From: Vibrio tasmaniensis
GTDB lineage: Bacteria; Pseudomonadota; Gammaproteobacteria; Enterobacterales; Vibrionaceae
Reading direction: 5' to 3'
DNA length: 64,000 nucleotides
NCBI RefSeq assembly: GCF_024347635.1
Contig: NZ_AP025510.1
Span: 744,001-808,000, forward strand
Part shown: piece after piece, positions 8,899 to 18,720 of the stretch
How the letters are laid out: each line of letters starts with the position of its first letter
How positions within the stretch are numbered: the stretch's first letter is position 1
The notes under the pieces: generated by a model
What the model was told of the DNA's origin: nothing
Seen by the model: only the letters and a program-made list of their open reading frames with translations
The model's database searches: none
Position numbers and translations under genes: made by a program

Positions 8899-9348
8899 AT
8901 GCATTGTCCTTTTTGTTCAGAGAACGACACTAAAGTAATCGATTCAAGACTGGTAGCCGATGGCCATCAGGTTCGTCGTCGCCGTCAATGCCTTGCATGT
9001 AGTGAACGTTTTACGACGTTCGAATCGGCAGAACTTGTGATGCCTAAAGTCATAAAGTCGAATGGAAACCGCGAACCATTTAATGAAGATAAAATGGTAG
9101 GTGGTGTACAGCGCGCCCTAGAAAAACGCCCAGTGAGTGCTGATGCAATTGAACTTGCGATCAGTACGATTAAGTCACAACTCCGTGCAACTGGTGAGCG
9201 TGAAGTACCAAGCGAGATGATTGGTAACCTTGTGATGGGCCAATTGAAAGAATTGGATAAAGTGGCGTACATCCGTTTTGCCTCTGTTTATCGCAGCTTT
9301 GAAGACATCCGAGAGTTTGGCGAAGAAATCGCTAAGTTAGAGGACTAA
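8899..9348 (+). CDS. nrdR: Transcriptional repressor NrdR
   Basis: Zinc-ribbon and ATP-cone protein that senses dATP/ATP and represses ribonucleotide reductase genes. At 149 residues it is of standard length. The four zinc ligands C3, C6, C31 and C34 are all present, followed by the basic run QVRRRRQ and the ATP-cone beginning [11 protein letters not shown] near residue 51. A strong GGAGGTGAT ribosome site precedes the ATG. It heads the riboflavin-nusB-thiL cluster, with only ten bases before ribD, the usual gammaproteobacterial linkage. Confidence 0.96.
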   Translation: MHCPFCSENDTKVIDSRLVADGHQVRRRRQCLACSERFTTFESAELVMPKVIKSNGNREPFNEDKMVGGVQRALEKRPVSADAIELAISTIKSQLRATGEREVPSEMIGNLVMGQLKELDKVAYIRFASVYRSFEDIREFGEEIAKLED

Positions 9349-9358
9349 CCCCTCAATC

Positions 9359-10468
9359 ATGTCTAATTTTACTCCCCTAGATTTTAAAATGATGTCGCGT
9401 GCTATTCAATTAGCGAAACGCGGCATTTACACCACTGCGCCAAACCCGAATGTGGGCTGTGTCATTGTACAAACCGACGGTCAGATCGTTGGCGAAGGTT
9501 TCCATGCCAAAGCCGGTGAGCCTCATGCTGAAGTACACGCGATGAGAATGGCGGGTGATAAGGCAAAAGGTGCGATCGCTTATGTCACACTTGAACCTTG
9601 TTCTCATTACGGTCGAACGCCGCCTTGTGCGGAAGGTTTGATTAAGGCTCAAGTTTCAAAAGTGATTTGTGCCATGCAGGACCCAAACCCTAAAGTTGCA
9701 GGCCGTGGGATCAAGATGCTACGCGACGCGGGTATTGAGGTTGAAATCGGTTTATTAGAGCAAGACGCTCTCGACTTGAACCCTGCATTTATCAAGCGTA
9801 TGCAAACGGGCATGCCATTTGTTCAGTTAAAAATGGCCGCTAGCCTTGATGGCCAAACGGCATTGGAAAATGGTCAAAGCCAGTGGATCACGTCGCCAGA
9901 AGCGCGTCGTGATGTTCAGAACTACCGAGCAAAATCAGGCGCTGTGTTGTCCACTAGCCAGACGGTAATTGAAGACAACGCTTCGTTGAATGTTCGCTGG
10001 ACTGAGTTACCAAGTAGTATCAAAGATCATTACGCTGAAGACGAACTGCGTCAGCCAGTTCGTGTGATTCTTGATCGTCAAAACCAACTGCGTCCTGAAC
10101 TCAAGTTATTCCAGACTCCAACATCAGTGTTGAGAGTAGCCGAAGCATCTGCTGATATTGAAGTCGGAACCACAGGTGCTGAACAGCTTGATTTACACGA
10201 TCTGATGCGTCAATTACCTGCGAACCATATTGATCATGTTTGGGTCGAAGCGGGTGCGACATTGGCAAAAAGCTTGATTGAAGCGCAGCTAGTGGATGAG
10301 CTAATCCTCTATTTAGCACCTAAACTTATGGGCAGTGACGGACGAGGTTTGATGGGCGCATTAGGGCTCACTTCAATGTCTGATGTGATTGACCTAGAAA
10401 TTAAAGATGTTCGACAGGTTGGTGTGGATATTCGCATCGTAGCGAAACCCGTATTTCGAAATCGATAG
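9359..10468 (+). CDS. ribD: Bifunctional riboflavin deaminase/reductase RibD
   Basis: Catalyses the second and third steps from GTP towards riboflavin: deamination of the pyrimidine intermediate, then NADPH-dependent side-chain reduction. The 369-residue protein has an N-terminal cytidine-deaminase-like domain with the zinc motif H56-A-E58 and PC at 80-81 through C90, then a reductase domain from about residue 148 (PFVQLKMAASLDG). It is followed 69 bases later by ribE. Confidence 0.95.
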   Translation: MSNFTPLDFKMMSRAIQLAKRGIYTTAPNPNVGCVIVQTDGQIVGEGFHAKAGEPHAEVHAMRMAGDKAKGAIAYVTLEPCSHYGRTPPCAEGLIKAQVSKVICAMQDPNPKVAGRGIKMLRDAGIEVEIGLLEQDALDLNPAFIKRMQTGMPFVQLKMAASLDGQTALENGQSQWITSPEARRDVQNYRAKSGAVLSTSQTVIEDNASLNVRWTELPSSIKDHYAEDELRQPVRVILDRQNQLRPELKLFQTPTSVLRVAEASADIEVGTTGAEQLDLHDLMRQLPANHIDHVWVEAGATLAKSLIEAQLVDELILYLAPKLMGSDGRGLMGALGLTSMSDVIDLEIKDVRQVGVDIRIVAKPVFRNR

Positions 10469-10537
10469 TAACGAAACCATAGTGGGAATAGTTCTACTAA
10501 CCAAATACATGTCGTTGACAACAAAAAGAGTTTTAAA

Positions 10538-11194
10538 ATGTTTACAGGAATTGTAGAAGCCGTAGGTACATTGAGTGCAATCACTCCCCGCGGAGAAGAC
10601 ATCACCGTAACGGTTAACGTGGGCAAGCTTGATATGGCTGACGTTAAGTTAGGCGACAGTATCGCGACCAATGGTGTGTGTTTGACGGTTGTTGAGTATA
10701 ACGACCACAGCTACAGTGCAGACTTGTCGCTTGAGACCCTGAAAAAAACGGGTTTTGTCGATTACCAAGCGGGCGACAAAGTTAATCTTGAGAAAGCAAT
10801 GCTACCAACCACGCGTTTCGGTGGTCATATCGTATCGGGTCACGTTGATGGCGTGGGTGAGATTGTTGAGCGTAACCAAGTTGGTCGTGCGATTGAGTTT
10901 TGGGTAGAAATGCCAGCAGAGATCTCAAAGTACGTGGCTCAAAAAGGTTCAGTCACTGTAGATGGTATTAGCCTGACTGTGAATGATTTACGCAAGAATG
11001 CTTTTAAGCTGACGATCGTTCCTCATACCTCTTCAGAAACGACCATTGATCAATTCAATGTTGGTCGCAAAGTGAATCTAGAAGTTGATGTATTAGCGCG
11101 TTACATGGAGCGTTTACTGCAAGGCCAGCAGCTAGAGTCTGAGCCTGAATCTCGACTGACGATGGAATTCTTACAGCAGAATGGTTTTGCCTAA
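10538..11194 (+). CDS. ribE: Riboflavin synthase alpha chain
   Basis: Last step of riboflavin synthesis, dismutation of two 6,7-dimethyl-8-ribityllumazine molecules. The 218-residue protein has the two tandem lumazine-binding barrels: the first begins MFTGIVEAVG, the second begins near residue 97 with HIVSGHVDGVG. The conserved SLTVN segment is in the second repeat. In E. coli this gene is called ribC or ribE depending on the scheme. An 8-bp inverted repeat (11203-11210 with 11221-11228) lies in the gap to the next gene. Confidence 0.95.
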   Translation: MFTGIVEAVGTLSAITPRGEDITVTVNVGKLDMADVKLGDSIATNGVCLTVVEYNDHSYSADLSLETLKKTGFVDYQAGDKVNLEKAMLPTTRFGGHIVSGHVDGVGEIVERNQVGRAIEFWVEMPAEISKYVAQKGSVTVDGISLTVNDLRKNAFKLTIVPHTSSETTIDQFNVGRKVNLEVDVLARYMERLLQGQQLESEPESRLTMEFLQQNGFA

Positions 11195-11302
11195 CCGTTG
11201 GTACAAAGTGCACTAAACATCACTTTGTGAAAGCGAGCAATATCATCAGGTTTAAATAGTGTCGGTTCTAGGAAGCAGAACCATTTCAAAGGATATAGAA
11301 CA

Positions 11303-12412
11303 ATGCCAATTAGTACTCCTCAAGAAATTATTGAAGACATTCGCCTAGGGAAAATGGTTATCCTGATGGATGATGAAGATCGTGAAAATGAAGGCGATCT
11401 GATCATGGCAGCAGAGCATGTTACGCCAGAAGCGATTAACTTCATGGCGATGTATGGCCGTGGCTTAATCTGTCTAACGCTGACCAAAGAGCGTTCAAAC
11501 CGCATGGGTCTAGCGCCTATGGTTCAAGACAATAACGCTCAATACACGACGAACTTTACGGTTTCAATTGAAGCGGCTGAGGGCGTAACAACCGGTATTT
11601 CTGCATCAGACCGCGCTGTGACGGTTCAAGCAGCAGTGGCAAAAGATGCGAAAGCGGCTGATTTAGTTCAACCGGGTCATATCTTCCCACTGACAGCTCA
11701 AGAAGGCGGCGTTCTAACACGCGCGGGTCACACTGAAGCGGGCTGTGATTTAGCACGTTTAGCGGGTTGTGAACCAGCTTCAGTTATCGTTGAGATATTA
11801 AACGACGATGGCACCATGGCTCGTCGTCCTGATCTCGAAGTGTTTGCAGAAAAGCATGATATCAAGCTGGGTACGATTGCTGACTTGATCGAATACCGTA
11901 ACAACACAGAAACGACAATTGAGCGCGTTGCACAATGTCATTTACCAACAGAGTTTGGTGACTTTGAGCTTGTGACTTACCGTGACACGATTGATAACCA
12001 GATCCACTACGCGATGCAAAAAGGTGACCTGTCTGTGGGCGCTCCTCTAGTACGTGTTCACCTGCATGACACGTTCACCGACCTACTTCACTCAGATCGT
12101 GGTACAGAGCGTAGCTGGTCGTTAGATAAAGCAATGAAGCGCATTGGCGATGAAGGCGGTGTGTTGGTTATTCTTGGCAACGAAGAGTCGTCTGATTCTT
12201 TGATTCACAAAGTGAAGACATTCGAAGCGCAAGATAAGAACGAGCAGCCAACCATGGCGAAGAAGCAAGGTACCTCTCGTCGCGTTGGTGTGGGTTCGCA
12301 GATTCTTCAAGACCTAGGTGTTCACGATATGCGTTTGCTTTCTTCAAGCACTAAGCGTTACCACGCATTGGGTGGTTTTGGTCTTAACGTTGTTGAGTAT
12401 GTTTGCGAGTAA
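11303..12412 (+). CDS. ribBA: RibB (DHBP synthase) fused to a degenerate RibA-like domain
   Basis: The N-terminal about 200 residues are 3,4-dihydroxy-2-butanone-4-phosphate synthase, with the acidic loop [11 protein letters not shown] near residues 23-33 and [16 protein letters not shown]. The remaining about 165 residues align in position with GTP cyclohydrolase II, but the cysteine-rich zinc motif of that enzyme is absent: there is no cysteine between the middle of this domain and the penultimate residue. Cyclohydrolase activity is therefore unlikely, and a separate ribA should exist elsewhere. Such RibBX forms are known in vibrios and relatives. No FMN riboswitch was seen upstream. Confidence 0.92.
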   Translation: MPISTPQEIIEDIRLGKMVILMDDEDRENEGDLIMAAEHVTPEAINFMAMYGRGLICLTLTKERSNRMGLAPMVQDNNAQYTTNFTVSIEAAEGVTTGISASDRAVTVQAAVAKDAKAADLVQPGHIFPLTAQEGGVLTRAGHTEAGCDLARLAGCEPASVIVEILNDDGTMARRPDLEVFAEKHDIKLGTIADLIEYRNNTETTIERVAQCHLPTEFGDFELVTYRDTIDNQIHYAMQKGDLSVGAPLVRVHLHDTFTDLLHSDRGTERSWSLDKAMKRIGDEGGVLVILGNEESSDSLIHKVKTFEAQDKNEQPTMAKKQGTSRRVGVGSQILQDLGVHDMRLLSSSTKRYHALGGFGLNVVEYVCE

Positions 12413-12459
12413 GTCGATATATCTCTGTTTATAGCAACATAATTTACCGATGATTCCAG

Positions 12460-12495
12460 TGGCTCTTTTGGTAATTAGTTTTGCCAAAAGAGCCA
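12460..12495. other. Long hairpin between ribBA and ribH
   Basis: TGGCTCTTTTGG (12460-12471) pairs perfectly with CCAAAAGAGCCA (12484-12495) over a 12-base loop. No T run follows on either strand, so it is not a standard terminator. It may be an mRNA-stability or processing hairpin inside the rib operon. Confidence 0.6.
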
Positions 12496-12642
12496 AGTAG
12501 CTAAGCCCGATTCAAAACGTGTTAAATACACGAGCTTGGCTACTTGTTGTTCCGATATGGTTGAGAGCAGCGCTGCATTATCATCTTTACATCGTCGGTG
12601 TCTGTTCTTCTAAATTAGCATTAGATATTGCTCACAGTTTTG

Positions 12643-12651
12643 TGCTAGAAT
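12643..12651 (+). promoter_or_regulatory. Putative extended -10 promoter ahead of ribH-nusB
   Basis: TGC directly followed by TAGAAT (12643-12651) forms an extended -10 element, with no good -35. It sits 42 bases before the ribH start in a 280-bp gap, suggesting an internal start for ribH-nusB. Confidence 0.4.
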
Positions 12652-12692
12652 CCGGCGATTCTCACTTGATGAAAATAGTTAAAGGAAGGCTT

Positions 12693-13163
12693 ATGAAAGT
12701 GATCGAGGGTGGCTTCCCAGCGCCAAATGCAAAAATTGCTATCGTTATTGCTCGTTTCAACAGTTTTATTAACGAAAGTTTACTTTCTGGTGCAATCGAT
12801 ACTTTAAAGCGTCATGGACAAGTAAGCGAAGACAACATCACTGTTGTTCGTTGCCCTGGTGCAGTAGAACTTCCACTTGTAGCGCAACGCGTTGCAAAAA
12901 CAGGTAAGTTCGATGCGATTGTATCTCTTGGTACAGTAATCCGTGGCGGTACACCTCACTTTGACTATGTTTGTAGTGAATGTAATAAAGGTTTGGCTCA
13001 AGTGTCTCTGGAATTTTCTCTTCCAGTAGCGTTTGGTGTCCTTACTGTTGATACGATCGATCAAGCTATTGAACGCGCAGGAACCAAGGCTGGTAATAAA
13101 GGTGCAGAAGCCGCACTTAGCGCACTTGAGATGATCAACGTTCTTTCTGAAATCGATTCCTAA
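12693..13163 (+). CDS. ribH: 6,7-dimethyl-8-ribityllumazine synthase
   Basis: Condenses the RibB product with the RibD product to make lumazine, the substrate of riboflavin synthase; the family forms 60-mer or pentamer shells. The protein is 156 residues, with [15 protein letters not shown] near residue 19 and the phosphate/substrate loop [15 protein letters not shown] near residue 81. The ATG at 12693 is chosen for its AAAGGAAGG ribosome site; in-frame starts at 12669 and 12519 would give uncharacteristic extensions. Its stop overlaps the nusB start by one base (TAATG). Confidence 0.95.
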   Translation: MKVIEGGFPAPNAKIAIVIARFNSFINESLLSGAIDTLKRHGQVSEDNITVVRCPGAVELPLVAQRVAKTGKFDAIVSLGTVIRGGTPHFDYVCSECNKGLAQVSLEFSLPVAFGVLTVDTIDQAIERAGTKAGNKGAEAALSALEMINVLSEIDS

Positions 13164-13630
13164 TGGGGGCCAGTGTGAAACCAGCCGCACGTCGTAACGC
13201 ACGTCAATTTGCTCTACAAGCAATTTATTCTTGGCAAATTACTAAAGAAAATATTGCTACCGTTGAAGAACAGTTCTTATCTGGTGGTAAGTATGATGAA
13301 GAAGAGCATCATGCCGCAGAACCTGCACTAGCTATGCCAGAAACAGACGTTGCATACTTCCGCGACCTACTAACTGGTGTTGCTCTTAGCCACATGGAAC
13401 TTGATAGCAAGCTTCGTCCATTCGTATCTCGCCCTATGCAAGATCTGGATTTGATGGAACTAGCGCTTCTACGTTTAGCTATGTACGAGATGACTCGTCG
13501 CGAAGATGTACCATACAAAGTGGTTATCAACGAAGCTATCGAGCTTGCGAAAGTATTCGCAGCAGAAGACAGCCATAAGTTTGTTAACGGTGTGCTTGAT
13601 AAAGCTGCACCGCACGTTCGTAAGAAATAA
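13163..13630 (+). CDS. nusB: Transcription antitermination factor NusB
   Basis: All-helical RNA-binding protein that joins NusE on boxA of rRNA operons to prevent premature termination. The 155-residue sequence carries the N-terminal arginine-rich [18 protein letters not shown] and the C-terminal [10 protein letters not shown]. Its ATG overlaps the ribH stop, so the two are translationally coupled, a very common pairing. A terminator follows. Confidence 0.96.
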   Translation: MGASVKPAARRNARQFALQAIYSWQITKENIATVEEQFLSGGKYDEEEHHAAEPALAMPETDVAYFRDLLTGVALSHMELDSKLRPFVSRPMQDLDLMELALLRLAMYEMTRREDVPYKVVINEAIELAKVFAAEDSHKFVNGVLDKAAPHVRKK

Positions 13631-13650
13631 GACGTTCGTATATTGAATAT

Positions 13651-13679
13651 AAAGGTCAGCTCTCATGCTGGCCTTTTTT
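13651..13679 (+). terminator. Intrinsic terminator after nusB
   Basis: GGTCAGC (13654-13660) pairs with GCTGGCC (13667-13673) with one G-T pair and is followed by six T residues. Confidence 0.85.
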
Positions 13680-13745
13680 GTAACTAAATTTCTGTAATAC
13701 CAATAATTACGGTGATTTGTATGAAGACCAAAGATAGGGCATGTG

Positions 13746-14720
13746 ATGTCTGGCGAATTTAACCTGATTGAAAAATATTTTGTAAATCGACAACCACAAC
13801 GGAAAGACGTACATCTGGCTGCGGGCGATGACTGTGCTTTGGTCAAAGCGCCAAGTAATGTTGAGATAGCGATCAGCACAGATACTTTAGTTGCAGGCAC
13901 ACATTTCTTAGCAGAGGCGAATCCTGCATGGGTGGCGCATAAAGCGTTAGCTTCGAACATTAGCGACCTTGCCGCTATGGGCGCGACGCCTGCTTGGGTT
14001 TCATTTGCGTTAACTATGCCAGAAGTCAATGAAGAATGGCTTGCTCCCTTCTGTGATTCCTTCTTCAAGCTCGCTGACTACTTTGGTATTCAGTTAATTG
14101 GTGGTGACACAACCAAAGGGCCACTAAGCCTTACATTGACTGTGCAAGGGTTTGTACCCGAAGGGCGAGCACTGCGTAGAGATGGCGCCAAAGTGGGAGA
14201 CTGGATTTACGTAACGGGTAACTTAGGTGACAGCAAAGCGGGCCTAGAAGTGTTACTGGAACCAGAACAGAACAGAGCAAAGCCCTATGCTGCTGAGCTT
14301 GAAGAGAGACATTATGTGAGCGCTCCACGAGTGTTAGCAGGTCAAGCGTTGGTGAACCTTGCTTCATCGGCGATTGATATCTCTGACGGTGTTATTGCTG
14401 ATTTAAAACATATCCTTAAGCGTTCTCAGGTTGGGGCGAGTATTGATGTGAGTACGTTGCCAATTTCTCCAGAACTACGCCAGTTCGCCTCTGATATTGC
14501 TTCGGCTCAACAGTATGCGCTGACCAGCGGTGAAGAGTACGAACTCTGCTTTACTGTGCCTGAAGAGAATAAAGGTTCATTGGAAAGTGCTTTGTCGCAC
14601 ACAGGCACAAAAGTCACCTGCATTGGCCAGATAAGACCTGTAGAATATTTTGAATTACACAATAATGGTGAACCACTGAGTTGGAACTTAACTGGTTACG
14701 ATCACTTTAAGGTTAATTGA
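13746..14720 (+). CDS. thiL: Thiamine-monophosphate kinase
   Basis: Makes thiamine diphosphate from thiamine monophosphate with ATP. The 324-residue protein belongs to the PurM/ThiL superfamily: GDDCALV near residue 29 and STDTLVAGTHF near residue 44 carry the metal-binding aspartates, and AIDISDGVIADL is the second conserved Asp motif. The ATG at 13746 is preferred to a GTG three bases earlier because the AGGG ribosome site is then properly spaced. Its TGA overlaps the pgpA ATG. Confidence 0.95.
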   Translation: MSGEFNLIEKYFVNRQPQRKDVHLAAGDDCALVKAPSNVEIAISTDTLVAGTHFLAEANPAWVAHKALASNISDLAAMGATPAWVSFALTMPEVNEEWLAPFCDSFFKLADYFGIQLIGGDTTKGPLSLTLTVQGFVPEGRALRRDGAKVGDWIYVTGNLGDSKAGLEVLLEPEQNRAKPYAAELEERHYVSAPRVLAGQALVNLASSAIDISDGVIADLKHILKRSQVGASIDVSTLPISPELRQFASDIASAQQYALTSGEEYELCFTVPEENKGSLESALSHTGTKVTCIGQIRPVEYFELHNNGEPLSWNLTGYDHFKVN

Positions 14721-15226
14721 TGACAAACCCACTTTCTCTTATTTCTCTTAAAAACCCTTGGCACTTACTAGCAACGGGTTTTGGTAGTGGCTTATCGCCT
14801 ATTATTCCAGGCACCATGGGCACGCTAGCGTCGATTCCGTTGTACCTATTGTTGGTTCAGTTACCGTTTCCTGCTTATGTCGCAGTGGTGGTTGTTAGTT
14901 GTATTATTGGTATCAAGATCTGCCAGGTGACCTCTGATGATATGGGCGTACACGACCATGGCTCTATCGTATGGGATGAGTTTGCGGGCTTTTGGATCAC
15001 CATGGGCCTAGTGCCTTTATTGAATATCCCTACGGACGACTGGAAATGGCTGTTCACTGGTTTTGTCTTATTTCGCTTTTTCGATATGGTGAAGCCTTGG
15101 CCAATTGGTTGGTTAGACAAACGAGTACACGGCGGATTAGGTATCATGATTGATGATATTGTTGCGGGCATTATGGCGGCTGTTGCCTTGTACGCAGTGG
15201 CACATTTCGCGGGCTGGTTAGTTTAA
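14720..15226 (+). CDS. pgpA: Phosphatidylglycerophosphatase A
   Basis: Inner-membrane enzyme that removes phosphate from phosphatidylglycerol phosphate, the last step of phosphatidylglycerol synthesis. It has 168 residues and about four hydrophobic segments. The family motifs GTMGTLAS near residue 33 and the acidic VWDEFAGFW near residue 87 are present, as is the C-terminal IDDIVAGI. The ATG at 14720 shares one base with the thiL stop (TGATG), indicating coupled translation. Order nusB-thiL-pgpA is conserved. Confidence 0.94.
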   Translation: MTNPLSLISLKNPWHLLATGFGSGLSPIIPGTMGTLASIPLYLLLVQLPFPAYVAVVVVSCIIGIKICQVTSDDMGVHDHGSIVWDEFAGFWITMGLVPLLNIPTDDWKWLFTGFVLFRFFDMVKPWPIGWLDKRVHGGLGIMIDDIVAGIMAAVALYAVAHFAGWLV

Positions 15227-15282
15227 GTTAGCTGAAGGATTAATACTTAGTTGCAAGCACATTAAGCTAAGTCTCGGATACT

Positions 15283-15313
15283 AAAAAGGTTGACCCTAGG
15301 GCCAACCTTTTTT
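15283..15313. terminator. Bidirectional terminator between pgpA and dxs
   Basis: AAAAAGGTTG (15283-15292) pairs with CAACCTTTTTT (from 15303) over a ten-base loop. The A and T runs flank both sides, so it can end pgpA on the plus strand and dxs on the minus strand. Confidence 0.85.
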
Positions 15314-15322
15314 GCTTTTATT

Positions 15323-15361
15323 GCTTACGAGCTTACGAGCTTACGAGCTTACGAGCTTACG
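15323..15361. repeat. Octamer short tandem repeat
   Basis: A uniform 8-bp unit, GCTTACGA, repeated 4.9 times without interruption, ending nine bases before the dxs stop codon. Such uniform short repeats tend to vary in copy number by slippage. Confidence 0.9.
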
Positions 15362-15369
15362 TGTTAAGG

Positions 15370-17253
15370 CTATTTAGCAAGATAATCAGAGATCGACTTC
15401 TCTATGCCTTTAGCATCTAAGCCAAGCTCTTCATGCAGTTCGCCTTGAGTGCCTTGAGCAATAAACTTGTCTGGTAGACCAAGGTTCAATACTGGCATCA
15501 GTAGCTTTTCTTGCATCAAGAATTCAATCACACCCGCGCCGGCACCACCTGCAATCGCGTTCTCTTCGATTGTTACAAGTACATCGTGGTCAGCAGCAAG
15601 TTGTTTGATCAGAGATTCATCGAGTGGCTTCACAAAGCGCATATCAGCCACTGTTGCATCGATAGCGTCAGCCGTTTGAAGTGCACTCTCAAGGAAAGTA
15701 CCGAAGCTTAGGATAGCGACTTTCGAGCCATCTTTTGCTTTTTCGCTTTCACGAACGATACGACCTTTACCAATTTCTAGCGCAGTAAATTCACTTTGAA
15801 TCTCAGTACCCATGCCATTACCACGAGGGTAACGAACGGCACTTGGACCTGTGTGCTGGTGGCCAGTGTATAGCATTTGGCGACATTCGTTTTCGTCGCT
15901 TGGCGCCATGATCACCATGTTTGGAATGCAGCGCATAAAGCTTAAGTCGAACGCACCTTGGTGTGTTTGACCATCAGCGCCGACAAGACCCGCACGGTCA
16001 ATAGCGAACATAACCGGTAGATCCATGATAGCAACATCGTGGATCAGTTGATCGTAGCCACGTTGTAGGAAGGTCGAGTAGATAGCCACAATCGGCTTAT
16101 CACCCGCAATCGCCATACCAGTTGCTAGTGTCACTGCGTGCTGCTCAGCAATCGCTACATCGAAGTACTGTTCTGGGTATTCTTTCGAGAAACGCACCAT
16201 GCCAGAACCTTCACGCATTGCTGGCGTAATTGCCATCAGCTTAGGATCTTGCGCAGCCATATCACACAGGAAGTCGCCAAAAATCTTAGAGAAAGTTGGT
16301 TTAGAGCTGGTGCTCTTAGGCAGGCTTGAGTGTGCAGGATCGAATTTAGGTACGCCGTGATAACCAATTGGATCTTTCTCAGCGGGCTCGTAGCCTTTGC
16401 CTTTCTTGGTCATGATATGCAGGAACTGAGGGCCTTTTAGGTCTCTCATGTTCTTCAGTGTTTTAATCAGCTCATTCACATCGTGACCGTCAACCGGACC
16501 AATGTAGTTAAAGCCTAACTCTTCAAACATGGTGCCAGGGACAACCATGCCTTTTAGATGTTCTTCTGTACGACGAACTAACTCTTTAATCGGCGGAACG
16601 CCCGATAGCACTTTCTTGCCGCCCTCACGAATAGACGTGTAAAGACTGCCAGAAAGAACTTGAGCTAGGTGATTGTTTAGAGCACCGACGTTTTCAGAGA
16701 TCGACATCTCGTTATCGTTCAAGATAACCAGCATGTCATTATGAATATCGCCCGCGTGGTTCATCGCTTCGAAGGCCATACCTGCGGTAATCGCGCCATC
16801 ACCAATCACACTGACGACTTTACGGTTCTTGCCTTCTTTCTTCGCACTGATCGCCATACCAAGTCCGGCACTGATCGATGTTGAAGAGTGACCAACAGAA
16901 AGCGTGTCGTATTCGCTCTCTTGACGCCATGGGAATGGATGCAGTCCATCTTTTTGACGGATAGTCGACAAGCGATCACGGCGACCCGTTAGAATTTTGT
17001 GCGGGTAGGCTTGGTGGCCAACATCCCAAACCAATTGGTCAAAAGGCGTGTTGTACACATAGTGCAGAGCCACGGTTAGCTCTACTGTACCTAAGCCTGA
17101 TGCTAAGTGACCACTTGACTGGCTCACTGAGTTAAGAAGATAGGTACGTAATTCATCACAAAGCTGTGTAAGCGTCTCTTTTGGAAGTAGACGCAAATCC
17201 TCTGGCTTATCAGCCAAAGCAAGAGTTGGGTACTTTGATATATCAAGAGTCAT
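15370..17253 (-). CDS. dxs: 1-deoxy-D-xylulose-5-phosphate synthase
   Basis: Thiamine-diphosphate enzyme that condenses pyruvate and glyceraldehyde-3-phosphate, the first step of the non-mevalonate isoprenoid route; its product also feeds thiamine and pyridoxal synthesis. The 627-residue protein has the N-terminal GHQAYPHK, the cofactor motif beginning [18 protein letters not shown] and ending at NDNEMS, and the transketolase-like [15 protein letters not shown] in the second half. It is downstream of xseB and ispA with a 21-bp gap, the standard isoprenoid operon. Confidence 0.97.
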   Translation of the reverse strand: MTLDISKYPTLALADKPEDLRLLPKETLTQLCDELRTYLLNSVSQSSGHLASGLGTVELTVALHYVYNTPFDQLVWDVGHQAYPHKILTGRRDRLSTIRQKDGLHPFPWRQESEYDTLSVGHSSTSISAGLGMAISAKKEGKNRKVVSVIGDGAITAGMAFEAMNHAGDIHNDMLVILNDNEMSISENVGALNNHLAQVLSGSLYTSIREGGKKVLSGVPPIKELVRRTEEHLKGMVVPGTMFEELGFNYIGPVDGHDVNELIKTLKNMRDLKGPQFLHIMTKKGKGYEPAEKDPIGYHGVPKFDPAHSSLPKSTSSKPTFSKIFGDFLCDMAAQDPKLMAITPAMREGSGMVRFSKEYPEQYFDVAIAEQHAVTLATGMAIAGDKPIVAIYSTFLQRGYDQLIHDVAIMDLPVMFAIDRAGLVGADGQTHQGAFDLSFMRCIPNMVIMAPSDENECRQMLYTGHQHTGPSAVRYPRGNGMGTEIQSEFTALEIGKGRIVRESEKAKDGSKVAILSFGTFLESALQTADAIDATVADMRFVKPLDESLIKQLAADHDVLVTIEENAIAGGAGAGVIEFLMQEKLLMPVLNLGLPDKFIAQGTQGELHEELGLDAKGIEKSISDYLAK

Positions 17254-17274
17254 AGGTAATGCGCGCTTATTGTC

Positions 17275-18171
17275 TTAGTTCTTGCGCTCGATGACGTATC
17301 GGGCGAACTCTTCGAGTAACTGGGTATTGTATGGGATTGCAGCCAAAGCTTGAAGCGCTTCCTGTAGCAGAGTTTGCGCTTTTTCTTGAGCGCCCTCTAA
17401 ACCTAACAAAGAAGGGTAGGTGCTTTTGTTCAATTCTTGGTCAGAACCCTGTGGCTTACCCAAAGTTTCAGTATCGCTGGTGATATCTAAAATATCATCT
17501 TGAACCTGGAATGCTAATCCAATGGCATCGGCGTACTTGTCTAATTGAGGCATCACTTCAAGCGCTTTTTCGCCAGCAGCAAGTGCACCTAAACGAATCG
17601 CACATTTCATTAACGCGCCCGTTTTATTTCGGTGAACTTCTTCTAACTCTTCTAGCGTGACAGAGCGGTTTTCAGCTTCAATATCAAGAGCTTGTCCAAT
17701 ACACATACCTTGTGCACCAGACGCTTCTGCTAGGCGTTGAATCATTCGAACGCGATTGCTTTCCCCGTCAGCACTTAATGTGCCTTCCGCAAGTATAGTA
17801 AACGCGAGAGTTTGTAGTGCATCGCCAGTTAAAATTGCCGTTGCTTCATCGTATTTGATATGACAAGTCTGATGGCCACGACGCAATTCGTCGTCGTCCA
17901 TTGCTGGAAGGTCGTCGTGAATCAGAGAATAGGCATGAATACATTCGATTGCTGAAGCTGGAGTGTCGAGTTCTTCCGCGGTGCAACCGAGCATTTCCCC
18001 TGTAATGTAGACAAGAAACGGACGTGCGCGTTTGCCGCCTAAAAGTAACCCATAACGCATCGCGTTAATGAGATTCTGATTTTGGTGTGGCAGGCGATCA
18101 AGCCAAAGGTTAAGTTGCTCGTTATTACGTGCTTGATAAGACAATAACGTCTCGATCATAGGGGATCTCAT
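17275..18171 (-). CDS. ispA: Farnesyl diphosphate synthase
   Basis: Short-chain trans-prenyl transferase making C15 farnesyl diphosphate, the precursor of quinone side chains and undecaprenol. The first aspartate-rich motif reads HDDLPAMDDDELRRG and the second FQVQDDILDITSD, both complete. A GKRARPFL segment lies near residue 46. Length is 298 residues from the first ATG; a second ATG four codons later (18159) is also possible and neither has a strong ribosome site. It starts eight bases after the xseB stop. Confidence 0.95.
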   Translation of the reverse strand: MRSPMIETLLSYQARNNEQLNLWLDRLPHQNQNLINAMRYGLLLGGKRARPFLVYITGEMLGCTAEELDTPASAIECIHAYSLIHDDLPAMDDDELRRGHQTCHIKYDEATAILTGDALQTLAFTILAEGTLSADGESNRVRMIQRLAEASGAQGMCIGQALDIEAENRSVTLEELEEVHRNKTGALMKCAIRLGALAAGEKALEVMPQLDKYADAIGLAFQVQDDILDITSDTETLGKPQGSDQELNKSTYPSLLGLEGAQEKAQTLLQEALQALAAIPYNTQLLEEFARYVIERKN

Positions 18172-18179
18172 ACAATTCG

Positions 18180-18422
18180 TTATTCTGGTTGTGGGTTAAA
18201 GTCACTAAGCTCTGCATTTTCATCGTTGTGCAGTAGGATGCTCACGCGTTGTTCAGCATCGTTTAGTTTACTTTGACCAGCACGAGCGAGGGAGATGCCT
18301 CGTTCGAACTTTTTCAGCGCATCATCTAAAGCTAGATCACCATTTTCTAGTTGATCAACCAAGCCATCAAGCTCTTCGATTGCTGCTTCAAAGCTCATAT
18401 TTTCAGGTTTCTTAGTAGCCAT
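18180..18422 (-). CDS. xseB: Exodeoxyribonuclease VII small subunit
   Basis: Helical hairpin subunit that binds several copies per XseA in the single-strand exonuclease. The 80-residue protein has the family core FEAAIEELDGLVDQLENGDLALD split over two helices, with KFERGISLAR in the second. It heads the xseB-ispA-dxs operon. Its promoter should lie in the 298-bp gap shared with pomA (18423-18720), where I saw no convincing operator. Confidence 0.95.
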   Translation of the reverse strand: MATKKPENMSFEAAIEELDGLVDQLENGDLALDDALKKFERGISLARAGQSKLNDAEQRVSILLHNDENAELSDFNPQPE

Positions 18423-18720
18423 AATAAATCTGCGTTTGGAAAGATGAACGAACGTTACCCTAGGCCGCTGAGATGGTCAAATGTAACCAAGAATTTTTGC
18501 TAGAAAGTTCGTTTTTAAGGCGCTTGAATTTACTTTGATTGAATAACCGTGGCTTTATCGAGTTTATACGCTTTGGATAAGGCCAAAGTAAGGCAATAGT
18601 TGTGATTCAAAAACGAAAAGTGTGATACTTAGACGAAGAATTAACTAAAAGATCTTATAGTCTTGCCGATAAGAATATTATCGTCGACGTAGAACTGTAA
18701 AAAAGCATGAGGAGTGCTCA

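Noticed and set aside
11195..11302. FMN riboswitch ahead of ribBA
   Set aside because: None of the conserved RFN-element helices could be found; only a plain 8-bp hairpin is present.
12804..13223. 139-codon minus-strand ORF opposite ribH
   Set aside because: Shadow frame of ribH, rich in cysteine and threonine without domain signature.
13475..14068. 197-codon minus-strand ORF spanning nusB and thiL
   Set aside because: It crosses two genuine genes and a terminator on the opposite strand; no motif or ribosome site.
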